Positions 15,925-22,226 of a stretch of 23,500 nt of DNA are shown here, piece after piece. The notes below the pieces were generated by a model. That model saw only the letters and a program-made list of their open reading frames with translations, was not told the DNA's origin and searched no databases. Made by a program: the position numbers and the translations under genes. How positions within the stretch are numbered: the first letter of the stretch is position 1; the number at the start of each line of letters is the position of its first letter. Source of the stretch: a virus; IMG/VR virus record IMGVR_UViG_3300029787_000342, positions 1 through 23,500 of that record; one strand, 5' to 3'.

Positions 15925-17590
15925 GTTCCTGCGCCTCGAAGATGCACTTCTTGAAGTTATAAGCAAATTTTGCCTCGCCTATTTTCCCATACAGTGGCTG
16001 TTCCCTGATCTTCCTGGTTAACACACGAACTGAGTCTGTATCGAAGTCTCTGTGTACGACCAGGACAGCATCTGATTGATTGTGCCAAGTAGCCGCCCCT
16101 GAGATGTCATAAGCTGATGGGATATCGTACTCTCCACTACCTGGATTCTTTTGCATCTTCTTGGGGTGAGCAACGATCCAGATGACGACGTCATGTCTGC
16201 GGCAGAAGCGCTTGCACTTGGATATGAAGTCCCGAATGTGCTCATCTTCCCTGTAGTTCCCCCGCCTGGTTGCGTCTACTTCGTTGTAGGGATCAATGAC
16301 AAATCCATTGACGCCATATTTTTGGACCGCCCCTTTTGCTATCTCCAGGAGCTTGTCGATGGTTGGAGCGTGTTCCTTTGTCTCTATGAAGTGGAAGTGA
16401 CCATTGATCCACTTGACCGCTTCTGTCATCTCATCTTCGGTCATGCGCCCGTTGAACCCTTCATCAAAATGCTTCTCTACAACGATTTGAGAGAGCCGAC
16501 GAATGTGCATCGGGACGCTATGCTCTGGGGAAAACAAGGCAAATCGCCACGCTTCGCGCTTCGCTAAGTTTACCAGACACTGGTCTAAGAATGTACTTTT
16601 GCCGTGATTCGGTATCCCCGTGACTGTGTGGAATGTTCCTTTCTGAACCTGATAAATATCATCCAGCCCTGGCAACCCGATCTTCACCGGCTTTGAGTAA
16701 TTACCTGAGTAGAGGTCTGCCACTTGGCTTTTGTACATCCCGGCTGTGTAGAGCCCATCAACGGGATAGGGCCTTGCATCCTTCATGATCTTAGCCAGGA
16801 CGCTAGCGCCATGTTTTACGAGAACGTCATTGGCATCCTTGCAACCATCTGGGGTTTCTACATACCAACAGATTGACTTACCAAAGCGATGCAATAGTTC
16901 TTTGCGTAGATTCTGACCCGCCTGGTCTTTATCCACAAAGATAATCAACTTCTCACACTTCTCTAGGGGATGAGTTTGCAAAGGCTCAAACCGCTTATCG
17001 TTCTCTTTGAACTTAGCATCCGCGGGCGCTCCATCTGGCAAGGTCGTTACCGCTTGAACGCCAGCTTCCCAACAACTCAAGACATCCACCTCACCCTCGA
17101 CCCATACAACCGTCTTCGCTTCTTTTACCGCCGAGTAGTTGTAGAGAGACTTCTTTGCGTTCTTAGTTTGGCGAAATTGTTTGTCTACCGTTCGGCTTTT
17201 GATGTTGTCCGCTGTGTTGTTTGGAGTTGGGTTGTAGGGGAAATCAATCCACTTCTGATCCTTCGTGTGGATCTTGAAAGCATTAATCGTTGTGGGTGAG
17301 ATCTTTCTCTCGTGGAAATACTTCAAGACAAAATCCGTCGGCTTCTTCGGCTCCATCGGGACTGAACTCCTCACCATTTGGATAACTTTGTTGGAACCGC
17401 CGCTGCCGCCAGCAAAATCGCAATGGTGACACTTGAAAACAATATCATCCCCTCGGATGGTCACAGATAGAGGTCGGTCTTTTGGATTATGTGGTGGCTG
17501 ACATTGTGGACATTTTAATTTGTGATCGCCATCCCCCAGACTGCCAATATCAATGTTGTATTTATCAATCAAATCAACCCGCGATTTCAT
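15908..17590 (-). CDS. Bifunctional primase-helicase, T7 gp4-like (560 aa)
   Basis: ATG at 17590, overlapping the preceding gene by 17 nt. Domain order: N-terminal zinc ribbon (C27, C30, C54, C57 in CPQC and CHHC) for template recognition; TOPRIM primase core with VVWVEGEVDVLSCWEAG (E165) and IIFVDKDQAG (D220, D222); linker; RecA-like DnaB-type helicase with Walker A GIPNHGKST (325-333), SPEHS (354-358), Walker B NGFVIDPYNE (429-437), IWIVAHPKK (H475) and a C-terminal arginine region. It should unwind the fork and lay primers. Length matches T7 gp4 (566 aa). No polymerase gene lies in this window, so the phage polymerase is either outside it or supplied by the host. Confidence 0.94.
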   Translation of the reverse strand: MKSRVDLIDKYNIDIGSLGDGDHKLKCPQCQPPHNPKDRPLSVTIRGDDIVFKCHHCDFAGGSGGSNKVIQMVRSSVPMEPKKPTDFVLKYFHERKISPTTINAFKIHTKDQKWIDFPYNPTPNNTADNIKSRTVDKQFRQTKNAKKSLYNYSAVKEAKTVVWVEGEVDVLSCWEAGVQAVTTLPDGAPADAKFKENDKRFEPLQTHPLEKCEKLIIFVDKDQAGQNLRKELLHRFGKSICWYVETPDGCKDANDVLVKHGASVLAKIMKDARPYPVDGLYTAGMYKSQVADLYSGNYSKPVKIGLPGLDDIYQVQKGTFHTVTGIPNHGKSTFLDQCLVNLAKREAWRFALFSPEHSVPMHIRRLSQIVVEKHFDEGFNGRMTEDEMTEAVKWINGHFHFIETKEHAPTIDKLLEIAKGAVQKYGVNGFVIDPYNEVDATRRGNYREDEHIRDFISKCKRFCRRHDVVIWIVAHPKKMQKNPGSGEYDIPSAYDISGAATWHNQSDAVLVVHRDFDTDSVRVLTRKIREQPLYGKIGEAKFAYNFKKCIFEAQEHDDDW

Positions 17591-17945
17591 TCAGACTTCT
17601 CCCCGTTTTTTTCTTTTGTATAGGTTTAGTATAGGCGGACGTGGATGTCCTACCCCCCTGGACATGGGTGACCACCCCACCCTGGACATCAGTGACCACC
17701 CCCAGGAAATAGCGATTGCTCGTCCCGGCCCTGGATTTTTTTGTCACTAGACCTAGACCACAGAGATCATCTATGCAACGGCGGACCTGACGTTCTGAGA
17801 TCTCGCACCTTGTTGAAAGATGCTGATGTGATGGAAAGCATGAGTTCTGTTCGTCTGCGTAGTTTGCTAGTGCGACGAGGACTAGCTTGGTGGTTGGAGT
17901 GTTGGTCTTTTGTTTGAAGGCCCAACTTAACGCATGAACTGACAT
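17574..17945 (-). CDS. Winged-helix replication-initiation-type protein (123 aa)
   Basis: ATG at 17945, start region overlapped by a candidate promoter and operator. Residues 1-80 match the helix-turn-helix seen at the N-terminus of phage O-like/DnaD-like replication proteins: MSVHALSWAF, TKLVLVALANYADEQNSCFPS, then STRCEISERQVRRCIDDLCGLGLV and a wing (SNRYFLG). The C-terminal 40 residues are a low-complexity linker with GVVTDVQG and GVVTHVQG in tandem, then KPIQKKKTG. It sits directly before and overlaps the primase-helicase, as expected for a loader or initiator. Full-length O proteins are longer; this may keep only the DNA-binding part. The linker DNA holds iteron-like repeats (separate entry). 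Confidence 0.82.
   Translation of the reverse strand: MSVHALSWAFKQKTNTPTTKLVLVALANYADEQNSCFPSHQHLSTRCEISERQVRRCIDDLCGLGLVTKKSRAGTSNRYFLGVVTDVQGGVVTHVQGGRTSTSAYTKPIQKKKTGRSLNEIAG
17634..17704 (-). repeat. Iteron-like direct repeats inside the winged-helix gene; origin candidate
   Basis: Two adjacent 24-bp units (17657-17680 and 17681-17704) share the CCTGGACAT and GTGACCACCCC blocks and match at 20 of 24 positions by hand count. A degenerate third copy precedes them at about 17634-17656 (GGAC.TGG.TG.CC..CCC). A T-rich, AT-rich stretch lies beside them at 17588-17635. Iterons inside an initiator gene next to an AT-rich unwinding element are the layout of the lambda origin in gene O. Origin function is inferred. 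Confidence 0.6.
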
Positions 17946-17947
17946 CT

Positions 17948-17960
17948 ACCCATCTTGGGC
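17948..17960 (-). promoter_or_regulatory. 13-bp dyad operator and candidate promoter for the replication/late operon
   Basis: Plus strand ACCCATCTTGGGC, close to the consensus ACCC-N5-GGGY found at other promoters here. It lies between the HTH regulator and the winged-helix gene, just before the ATG at 17945. On the minus strand a TTGACA (17980-17975) with a 17-nt spacer reaches a weak -10 (CAAGAT, 17957-17952) that the dyad covers. Repressor binding here would shut the whole leftward operon downstream of the regulator. The dyad is seen; promoter and repression are inferred. Confidence 0.6.
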
Positions 17961-17976
17961 GTCGTCAATCTTTTTG

Positions 17977-18192
17977 TCAATCGTTATCTATGCCGAATTC
18001 ACTGACGCCGTAGAAATCGTTTGGCAGAACCTGACATTGCGTCATTTCTGCAATCTTTAGCATTTCTTTTTTGGCGGGAATCCGTTGATTGTTGCACCAC
18101 TTATTCACAGCGTGTTTTGTGAACATTCTGCTTTTCGACGCAAACTGCGGATATGTAATCCCTTCCTTCTTCAGATATGTGTTCAATTCCAT
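17977..18192 (-). CDS. Cro/CI-like HTH transcriptional regulator (71 aa)
   Basis: The chosen start is the ATG at 18192; a consensus -10 TATAAT ends 7 nt upstream, which would place transcription start at or next to this ATG, so the longer 91-aa reading from 18252 is unlikely to be made. The sequence MELNTYLKKEGITYPQFASK, SRMFTKHAVNKWCNNQRIPA and KKEMLKIAEMTQCQVLPNDF fits a five-helix XRE/Cro domain: helix 2 YPQFASKS, recognition helix TKHAVNKWCNN, then the 'RIPA...L.IA..T...V.P.DF' end. With no cleavage or oligomerisation domain it is Cro-like in size. It is the first gene of the leftward block and faces the rightward early block. It is the best candidate to bind the repeated ACCC-N5-GGGY dyads. 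Confidence 0.85.
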   Translation of the reverse strand: MELNTYLKKEGITYPQFASKSRMFTKHAVNKWCNNQRIPAKKEMLKIAEMTQCQVLPNDFYGVSEFGIDND

Positions 18193-18289
18193 GCTGGATA
18201 TTATAGCCAAAAACCCCTTGCAAGCAACCCGATATGGGCTTACTGTACCCACATTGTCTGTCGATATAAAGTTGATAAGGAGAAAAATA
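18193..18289. promoter_or_regulatory. Divergent control region (lambda-type switch candidate)
   Basis: Leftward promoter: -35 TTGCTT (18227-18222), 16-nt spacer, -10 TATAAT (18205-18200), with predicted start at about 18193/18192, the regulator ATG itself. Rightward candidate: -35 TTGCAA (18218-18223), 17-nt spacer, -10 TACTGT (18241-18246); a second possible rightward -10 is TATAAA at 18265-18270. The dyad ACCCGATATGGGC (18227-18239) lies in the rightward spacer and abuts the leftward -35. A weaker copy, ACCCACATTGTCT (18247-18259), starts exactly 20 bp further, about two helical turns. AAGGAG at 18277-18282 serves the GTG at 18290. Confidence 0.7.
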
Positions 18290-18580
18290 GTGAAGATAGA
18301 ATATAGAGAGATGGGAGTTCCACCAAGATTCTGGGGGATTCAACCAGTCCCATACAGTACCACTTCTAAAAACGTTGGGTGGATAAAAGCCAAACGAGCG
18401 CCCAAGAGTCGCGGCGCAAAAGATTCTCAATGCTACGTCGTCAAGCTCAGGGGTGTCACCTGGCCGCATCCTGGCAACTCAATAGTCAAAGCGGGGATCA
18501 TGACCGACTATGCAACATTCTGGTCACTGGACGAAGCCAAGTGTTTTGTTGAAGAAAAACTAGGAGAAATAAATGAATGA
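18290..18580 (+). CDS. First gene of rightward operon, unknown protein (96 aa)
   Basis: The chosen start is the GTG at 18290, 7 nt after AAGGAG; the frame is open back to 18089, but that part runs antisense through the regulator and its promoter. The protein begins VKIEYREMGVPPRFWGIQPV, has a basic middle (WIKAKRAPKSRGAK), a beta-type CYVVKLRGVTWPHPG stretch and a C-terminal helix TFWSLDEAKCFVEEKLGEIN. I see no HTH, so although it occupies the cro position it does not look like a Cro. It overlaps the nuclease gene by 8 nt. No family recognised. The promoter position implies early expression under repressor control. Confidence 0.75.
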   Translation: MKIEYREMGVPPRFWGIQPVPYSTTSKNVGWIKAKRAPKSRGAKDSQCYVVKLRGVTWPHPGNSIVKAGIMTDYATFWSLDEAKCFVEEKLGEINE

Positions 18581-19337
18581 TCCATTCAGTGTTCACGGAC
18601 TAGAGCATCTCAGTCCTTCTCAGATAAACACATTCATACAGGACCCATGCAAATGGATTTTGCGCGTGAGCGGTCATCATGACATGGGTGGTGTCGGTGC
18701 CTGGAGGGGTTCTGCTACTGACAGCGCAATCACCACGGCTCTACAAGATGACCTATCGGCAGAGAAAGCGGTGGAGATTGGTAAGCTTTATATGGTGGAT
18801 CAGCTCAAGCTGTTTCCAACCGTGGACTCAAAAAAGTTCGACGACGAACAAAAGAAGCTCACGAACTACATTGAAGAGGGCCTATTTTTTTATCGGCGTT
18901 TACCGAAACCAATAGAGTATCAAAAAAGAATCTCACTGCAGTTGGATCATTTACCAGTCCCGATCATTGGATTTGCGGACTTTGTGTATACCGACAAAGT
19001 AAGAGATCTCAAAACAGTGGCACAAAAGCCAGGCGGAATAAAAGACACACACGCTCGTCAGGTCGCGATTTACGCGAAGGCCCTGGGATTGTCCGAAGGT
19101 CATGTGGATTATGTTCACGTCACGAAAACACAAAAGCTCGTCCATCACTTTCCATTAAAGCAAGCCGACCTGGATGCCGCAATGAAGGTGGTGGAAGTTG
19201 CAACCAGATCAATGACGCGCTTGCTCTCAGTGAGTGCTGATATTGAGGAGATCGCCGGACTGCTCACACCTGATTTTGATAATTGGATGTGGTCCCCGGC
19301 GGACAAAGTAGCCGCACGAAAATTATGGAGAATATGA
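18573..19337 (+). CDS. PD-(D/E)XK exonuclease, RecB/Cas4-like (254 aa)
   Basis: ATG at 18573 after AGGAGA. Family motifs in order: SPSQINTFIQDPCKWIL (14-30, the usual 'S.S.i..f..CP..w' opening), GSATDSAITTAL (47-58), GFADFV (D136), RDLKTVAQKP (D145, K147, the core D-x-K), and HARQVAIYAKAL (Q163, Y167, the QxxxY motif). These are the catalytic residues of the PDDEXK_1/RecB nuclease superfamily. I do not see the four-Cys iron-sulphur cluster of true Cas4/AddB. Next to an annealing protein gene (TGATG overlap), it probably resects double-stranded ends to 3' tails, as lambda Exo does with Bet. Confidence 0.9.
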   Translation: MNDPFSVHGLEHLSPSQINTFIQDPCKWILRVSGHHDMGGVGAWRGSATDSAITTALQDDLSAEKAVEIGKLYMVDQLKLFPTVDSKKFDDEQKKLTNYIEEGLFFYRRLPKPIEYQKRISLQLDHLPVPIIGFADFVYTDKVRDLKTVAQKPGGIKDTHARQVAIYAKALGLSEGHVDYVHVTKTQKLVHHFPLKQADLDAAMKVVEVATRSMTRLLSVSADIEEIAGLLTPDFDNWMWSPADKVAARKLWRI

Positions 19338-20131
19338 TGACAGTAGAAAAAAAAGCGGAAACAAACGACCCAATACTTGAGCTAGCAGAGCTAGCGGGCG
19401 AGATGAAAATGATGCGTCGGATGTTGGGGCAAGCCACGACATCAGAGACCAAAATGGAACGAGCGATGAGACTCTTGAACGAGATTCCAGATTCTGCAAA
19501 GGTGCCAGTCGGATCAAAGTTTTACACTATGGTCGCTGATAGGCTGGCGGTTGCTCGAAAGGTCTGGGGAACAAATCTAAAGTTCGATACGACAATCCTA
19601 CAAAGTGAACCAAACAAAGTGAGCGTTAGATGCGTTTTGTTTGTACGAGAGGACGCCAGTTCGCCCTGGCACCAAATGTCAACGGGACACGCTGAAGAGT
19701 ATCGGGATGACGGATTCATCAACAAAAAGTCAGCGGTAGAAAACTGTGAGACCTCAAGCAAGGGTCGAGCACTGGCAGCTTTCGGGCTGGCGGGCTCAGA
19801 GTTTGCGTCAGCCGACGAGGTTGTGTATTCGCAGTTTGTTAAAGAATCTTCGGGTGACAGTTTCAAAATCAAAGACCACACCGGGGCAATTGTTTATACA
19901 ATGCCGCACGAAACGAAAGACGATTCAAAACGACTTGCCGCTGTTCGGTTTGGAAAACTTCTAGCGCCAGAGATAAAGAAAGGTCCGCCAGGCGTTCAAA
20001 AGGCTATGTATGAACAGAACACGGATGAAATACTCAGAGCAATAGCGGTCGCAGACCAAGAAACAAAAGACACTCTGACCGCGATAAAAGATTATTACGA
20101 GAGCGGGGGCAAAGATGCAGCTAAATCTTGA
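19337..20131 (+). CDS. Single-strand annealing protein candidate, Erf/Sak-like (264 aa)
   Basis: The start at 19337 is chosen because GGAG (19327-19330) lies 6 nt upstream and the ATG shares its A with the nuclease stop; ATGs at 19325 and 19334 are alternatives, and the frame continues open to 19283. Residues 135-162 carry VENCETSSKGRALAAFGLAG followed by FASADEV, very close to the 'E(T)S.IGRAL...G.....ASA.EV' signature of Erf-like and related phage annealing proteins. The N-terminus is a Met- and Glu-rich helix; the C-terminus (GPPGVQKAMYEQNTDEILRA) is helical. It should coat single strands and anneal complements, working with the adjacent exonuclease. Which annealing family it belongs to is not certain. 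Confidence 0.82.
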   Translation: MTVEKKAETNDPILELAELAGEMKMMRRMLGQATTSETKMERAMRLLNEIPDSAKVPVGSKFYTMVADRLAVARKVWGTNLKFDTTILQSEPNKVSVRCVLFVREDASSPWHQMSTGHAEEYRDDGFINKKSAVENCETSSKGRALAAFGLAGSEFASADEVVYSQFVKESSGDSFKIKDHTGAIVYTMPHETKDDSKRLAAVRFGKLLAPEIKKGPPGVQKAMYEQNTDEILRAIAVADQETKDTLTAIKDYYESGGKDAAKS

Positions 20132-20444
20132 CCGCGAACCGACGTGTGATGACTTCGTGTTTCGTTGCATGAAGCGCGGGATCAACAAAGGTCAGAGAGC
20201 GCAGTGGATGACCATCCCTGAGATAACAGACCTGATCATGAGTAAGGGTCACCGATACGCTCAGACAACGATATCCCAGGCCATCCGTAATCTTTCTAAA
20301 GACTACATGAGGACACGGCTTGGGATTCCCTGGGACGTCACTGTTTATAAAACGAGAACACGTCCTGGGACGAAGCGTTATGTAGAATATCGTTTGACTG
20401 ATGAAGTTATCGAAATTCTGATAAAAAATGGCCAGATAAATTGA
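20115..20444 (+). CDS. Winged-helix DNA-binding protein (109 aa)
   Basis: ATG at 20115, overlapping the annealing protein gene by 17 nt, behind a GGGGGC tract. Residues 30-75 form a winged helix: MTIPEITDLIMSKGHRYAQT as helices 1-2, then TISQAIRNLSKDYM as the recognition helix, with a basic wing (TVYKTRTRPGTKRYVEYRLT) and a C-terminal helix. It resembles small phage regulators or DNA-end accessory proteins, with no catalytic motif. The lipoprotein start overlaps its stop as TTGA. It could regulate the early operon or assist recombination; I cannot say which. Confidence 0.78.
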   Translation: MQLNLDREPTCDDFVFRCMKRGINKGQRAQWMTIPEITDLIMSKGHRYAQTTISQAIRNLSKDYMRTRLGIPWDVTVYKTRTRPGTKRYVEYRLTDEVIEILIKNGQIN

Positions 20445-20608
20445 GAGCGTTCTATCTCCTGGCGTTTTTCTTGGCGGGATGCTCTACCGGGAAGGTAAGC
20501 GACTGGTATTATAGAGGACCAGACCACGTCAAATGCGAGGAAAGAACACAGATAAAAATTTGTGACAAAGCGGGTCCCTACTGGGTCTGTGAGTGTCAGT
20601 GGAAATAG
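20441..20608 (+). CDS. Tiny lipoprotein with Cys-rich periplasmic part (55 aa)
   Basis: Read by hand: a TTG at 20441 overlaps the previous stop as TTGA; no ATG or GTG exists in this frame between the upstream stop at 20402 and the TTG. The product starts RAFYLLAFFLAGCSTG: one Arg, a hydrophobic core of about 10 residues and a lipobox LAGC at residues 11-14, so signal peptidase II would make Cys14 the lipidated N-terminus. The mature part (about 42 aa) has four further Cys in HVKCEE, IKICDK and WVCECQWK, which could form two disulphides. In a recombination/early operon this fits a superinfection-exclusion or cell-surface lipoprotein better than a spanin, but that is inference. The next gene's AGGAG overlaps its stop. 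Confidence 0.7.
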   Translation: MRAFYLLAFFLAGCSTGKVSDWYYRGPDHVKCEERTQIKICDKAGPYWVCECQWK

Positions 20609-20617
20609 GAGAATATT

Positions 20618-20980
20618 TTGGAACATGACAACAAAAAAGATGACGAACGTCGAGCGGCACTTTGGCCGGAATCGTATTCAGAGGTGACCCACCGTGGACA
20701 CCTCACTCTGCGTGGTCAAAAGAAATACGCAGTGCTGGTCAAATCTTACAATAACGAGGGCAAAGAGAAACGAGAGCTGATGGTGTCGACGGGATTGGTT
20801 TATCAGAACGAACAAAAGCTGAATGAACAGAGCCCAGACTTGTCCGGCAAGGTCAATATAGATCTCCAGGATTTTCGCCTGGCGCTGTGGGAAAAAACAT
20901 CCAAAGCGGGTGCGCCTTACTTACAAGGGCAAGTGTCAGACCCCAAAGAGCAAAGACGTGGGTCGTCGTTTCCAGAGTAA
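20618..20980 (+). CDS. DUF736-like small protein (120 aa)
   Basis: TTG start at 20618 with AGGAG (20607-20611) 6 nt upstream. A charged N-terminus (EHDNKKDDERR) precedes a beta-rich core (GHLTLRGQKKYAVLVKSYNN) and a C-terminal half, SPDLSGKVNIDLQDFRLALW then EKTSKAGAPYLQGQVSDPKE. The 'APD....G....ALW.KTS..G..YL...L.DP' arrangement closely recalls DUF736 proteins of mobile elements and phages, whose function is unknown. It may act in DNA metabolism, given its neighbours. The gene overlaps the HNH gene by 23 nt if the chosen HNH start is right. Confidence 0.75.
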   Translation: MEHDNKKDDERRAALWPESYSEVTHRGHLTLRGQKKYAVLVKSYNNEGKEKRELMVSTGLVYQNEQKLNEQSPDLSGKVNIDLQDFRLALWEKTSKAGAPYLQGQVSDPKEQRRGSSFPE

Positions 20981-21278
20981 ACAAAAGCATCTGCCGTTTA
21001 TTCGGAGCTTGCCGTGCGCCATCGGTCATTTCTGCCAGGGGTCTATAGAAGCTCATCACCTCATGCGCCCTTGGGATGGAGAACGAGGGATGGGTATGAA
21101 GTCGAATGATCGTAACGCTATTCCGCTGTGCAGTATGCACCACCGAAAGTTGCATCTCACCGGCGACGAGGATAAGTTCTGGATGCAAGAAGACTTTCAC
21201 GAGGATTATGGACGCCAACTCGCAAAAATGCTCTGGGAGAAAAACGACTTACTCGGTGACGGTCTGTTTGAAAACTGA
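20958..21278 (+). CDS. HNH nuclease-like protein (106 aa)
   Basis: The GTG at 20958 is chosen because it gives a natural N-terminus (MGRRFQSKQKHLPFIRSLPC); the frame is open to a GTG at 20910 but would then overlap the previous gene by 71 nt. The sequence has C20 and C26, then SIEAHHLMRPWD (H33, H34), MKSNDRNAIPLC (N54, C58) and SMHHRKLHLTG (H61, H62, H66), the betabetaalpha-metal arrangement of phage HNH/Ref-type nucleases. Next to exonuclease and annealing genes, it may cut recombination or packaging intermediates. It is not next to terminase, unlike many packaging HNH proteins. The weak RBS makes the exact start uncertain. Confidence 0.85.
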   Translation: MGRRFQSKQKHLPFIRSLPCAIGHFCQGSIEAHHLMRPWDGERGMGMKSNDRNAIPLCSMHHRKLHLTGDEDKFWMQEDFHEDYGRQLAKMLWEKNDLLGDGLFEN

Positions 21279-21399
21279 TAATTTGCCCGCTATCCACAAA
21301 ACGTTTTACGACGTTGGATTGAACGAAATTGCAGATGTATTGGGGGACCTGGAAGATGACTTTGAGGTCCTGACAGTTTGTCTCAGTCGCGCTTGTTGA
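21268..21399 (+). CDS. Possible 43-aa acidic protein
   Basis: A TTG at 21268 overlaps the end of the HNH gene, with GGTGACGG a few nt upstream. The frame gives KTDNLPAIHKTFYDVGLNEI followed by a very acidic ADVLGDLEDDFEVLTVCLSR. The acidic, helix-like sequence fills an otherwise empty interval and ends just before a hairpin, which supports a real tail-end gene; but the frame is also open upstream antisense to nothing in particular, and the start is weak. No family recognised. Confidence 0.45.
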   Translation: MKTDNLPAIHKTFYDVGLNEIADVLGDLEDDFEVLTVCLSRAC

Positions 21400-21431
21400 T
21401 GGTCCTCTTACAAACTTAAAACAACGCGACT

Positions 21432-21454
21432 GGGGCAATCGCCCCTGGGCTTTT
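21432..21454 (+). terminator. Candidate intrinsic terminator of the recombination operon
   Basis: GGGGC (21432-21436), loop AATC, GCCCC (21441-21445), then TGGGC and TTTT (21451-21454). The stem is short and five bases separate it from the T-run, so strength is doubtful, but the location just after the last coding sequence fits. Confidence 0.5.
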
Positions 21455-21552
21455 ATGAATCCAGGCTCAGGGGAAGGGCGCGGGTATCCTATTCCCAAAA
21501 ATGCCGCTCCCCGGCTGCGGTGCCTGATAGCCGGGACTCCCTTCGATAGTTG

Positions 21553-21580
21553 TTGACACCCATAATGGGTATGATAGGAT
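21553..21580 (+). promoter_or_regulatory. Promoter with overlapping perfect-dyad operator
   Basis: -35 TTGACA (21553-21558), 16-nt spacer, -10 TAGGAT (21575-21580). The perfect dyad ACCCATAATGGGT (21558-21570) begins on the last base of the -35 and fills the spacer, so a bound regulator would block polymerase. It drives the 188-aa gene at 21611. Confidence 0.75.
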
Positions 21581-21610
21581 CTTGGTATCAAAATTGATAA
21601 GGAGAACAAA

Positions 21611-22177
21611 ATGATCACGATTACTTACTACCACGTTGAAGAATTCATCCGGCCAGAGACTGGGTGGCAAAGAGTCAGGGCTCGTGGAATGTATGGTCTC
21701 GGCCAGGAACGAAATGGCGGCTACCAGGATAGAAGCCAAGCGGAAACGCTTTTGTCGGAAGAAAGAGCAAGTTGGCTTAAAAATTTAGACGGCCTCAATC
21801 AGACAGATGACGTGATAATGTTGAAGAAGGTGGCTGACTGGAGAATTGTTGAAGAGAACGTCAACTTTACTCACGCATCTTGGTATATGCACTCCGACGT
21901 CGTGGCTTATGAAATAGTGAAAGTCATAAGCGATCAAACGATTGAAGTGAGAGAGATGAAGACGCAACACTCTGCGGCGGATTTAGATTTTACCCCAGGC
22001 GGATTTTGCGGTCACTTCCACAACCAGGACGATCAAAAGGTCACATATGAATCTGATCCAGATGGCGACACCTTTAGAATCAGAAGACAGAAAGGCAAGC
22101 CAGAGAATTGGACCTATAAAGGCATGAGGTTTGGCTTGAGAACAGCGCCTTACGCTTTCCACGATTTCAACTTTTAA
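21611..22177 (+). CDS. Unknown early protein (188 aa)
   Basis: ATG at 21611, 6 nt after AAGGAG in a leader shared with two other genes. The N-terminus (MITITYYHVEEFIRPETGWQ) is beta-type; the middle is helical and charged; the C-terminal half (DVVAYEIVKVISDQTIEVRE, TPGGFCGHFHNQDDQ, DTFRIRRQKGKPENWTYKGM and RFGLRTAPYAFHDFNF) resembles a domain I recall from small phage and prophage proteins of unknown function, with 'GGF..H..NQ' and 'F.L...P..F.D.NF'. It has no signal peptide or membrane segment. Its own operator-controlled promoter implies early expression on induction or infection. It could be a host-takeover or anti-defence protein, which is only a guess. Confidence 0.8.
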   Translation: MITITYYHVEEFIRPETGWQRVRARGMYGLGQERNGGYQDRSQAETLLSEERASWLKNLDGLNQTDDVIMLKKVADWRIVEENVNFTHASWYMHSDVVAYEIVKVISDQTIEVREMKTQHSAADLDFTPGGFCGHFHNQDDQKVTYESDPDGDTFRIRRQKGKPENWTYKGMRFGLRTAPYAFHDFNF

Positions 22178-22192
22178 TCCAACTGACGAGAT

Positions 22193-22226
22193 GGGCGGGT
22201 TGCTCCCGCCCCGAAACCCATAGGGT
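22193..22226 (+). promoter_or_regulatory. Hairpin followed by operator-like dyad before the 202-aa gene
   Basis: A perfect 7-bp stem GGGCGGG/CCCGCCC (22193-22199/22205-22211) with a 5-base loop follows the 188-aa gene, without a U-tract. Five bases later the dyad ACCCATAGGGT (22216-22226) has the same half-sites as the other operators but a 3-bp instead of 5-bp centre. No clear -35/-10 pair is seen, so it may be a decayed promoter or a transcription-pausing element. Confidence 0.5.

Larger units (their letters stand above)
21400..21610 (+). promoter_or_regulatory. Structured intergenic region: terminator, hairpins, repressible promoter
   Basis: No gene seen on either strand. Elements in order: a GC hairpin and U-tract (21432-21454); a competing dyad CCTGG (21444-21448)/CCAGG (21461-21465), extended by CCCCTG/CAGGGG; a perfect 7-bp stem CCCGGCT/AGCCGGG (21510-21516/21529-21535); then the promoter with operator (21553-21580). 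The middle GC-rich part could be a small RNA or leader but does not fold as a tRNA by eye. Confidence 0.55.

Noticed and set aside
17634-17704. CRISPR-like array
   Set aside because: The direct repeats are adjacent with no unique spacers and lie inside a coding sequence, so iterons are the better reading.
18089-18289. Upstream extension of the first rightward gene to 163 aa
   Set aside because: It would run antisense through the HTH regulator and its promoter; the GTG at 18290 has an ideally spaced AAGGAG.
21471-21540. Possible tRNA in the GC-rich gap
   Set aside because: No acceptor stem pairs over 7 bp and no T-loop of the GTTCRA type is present.
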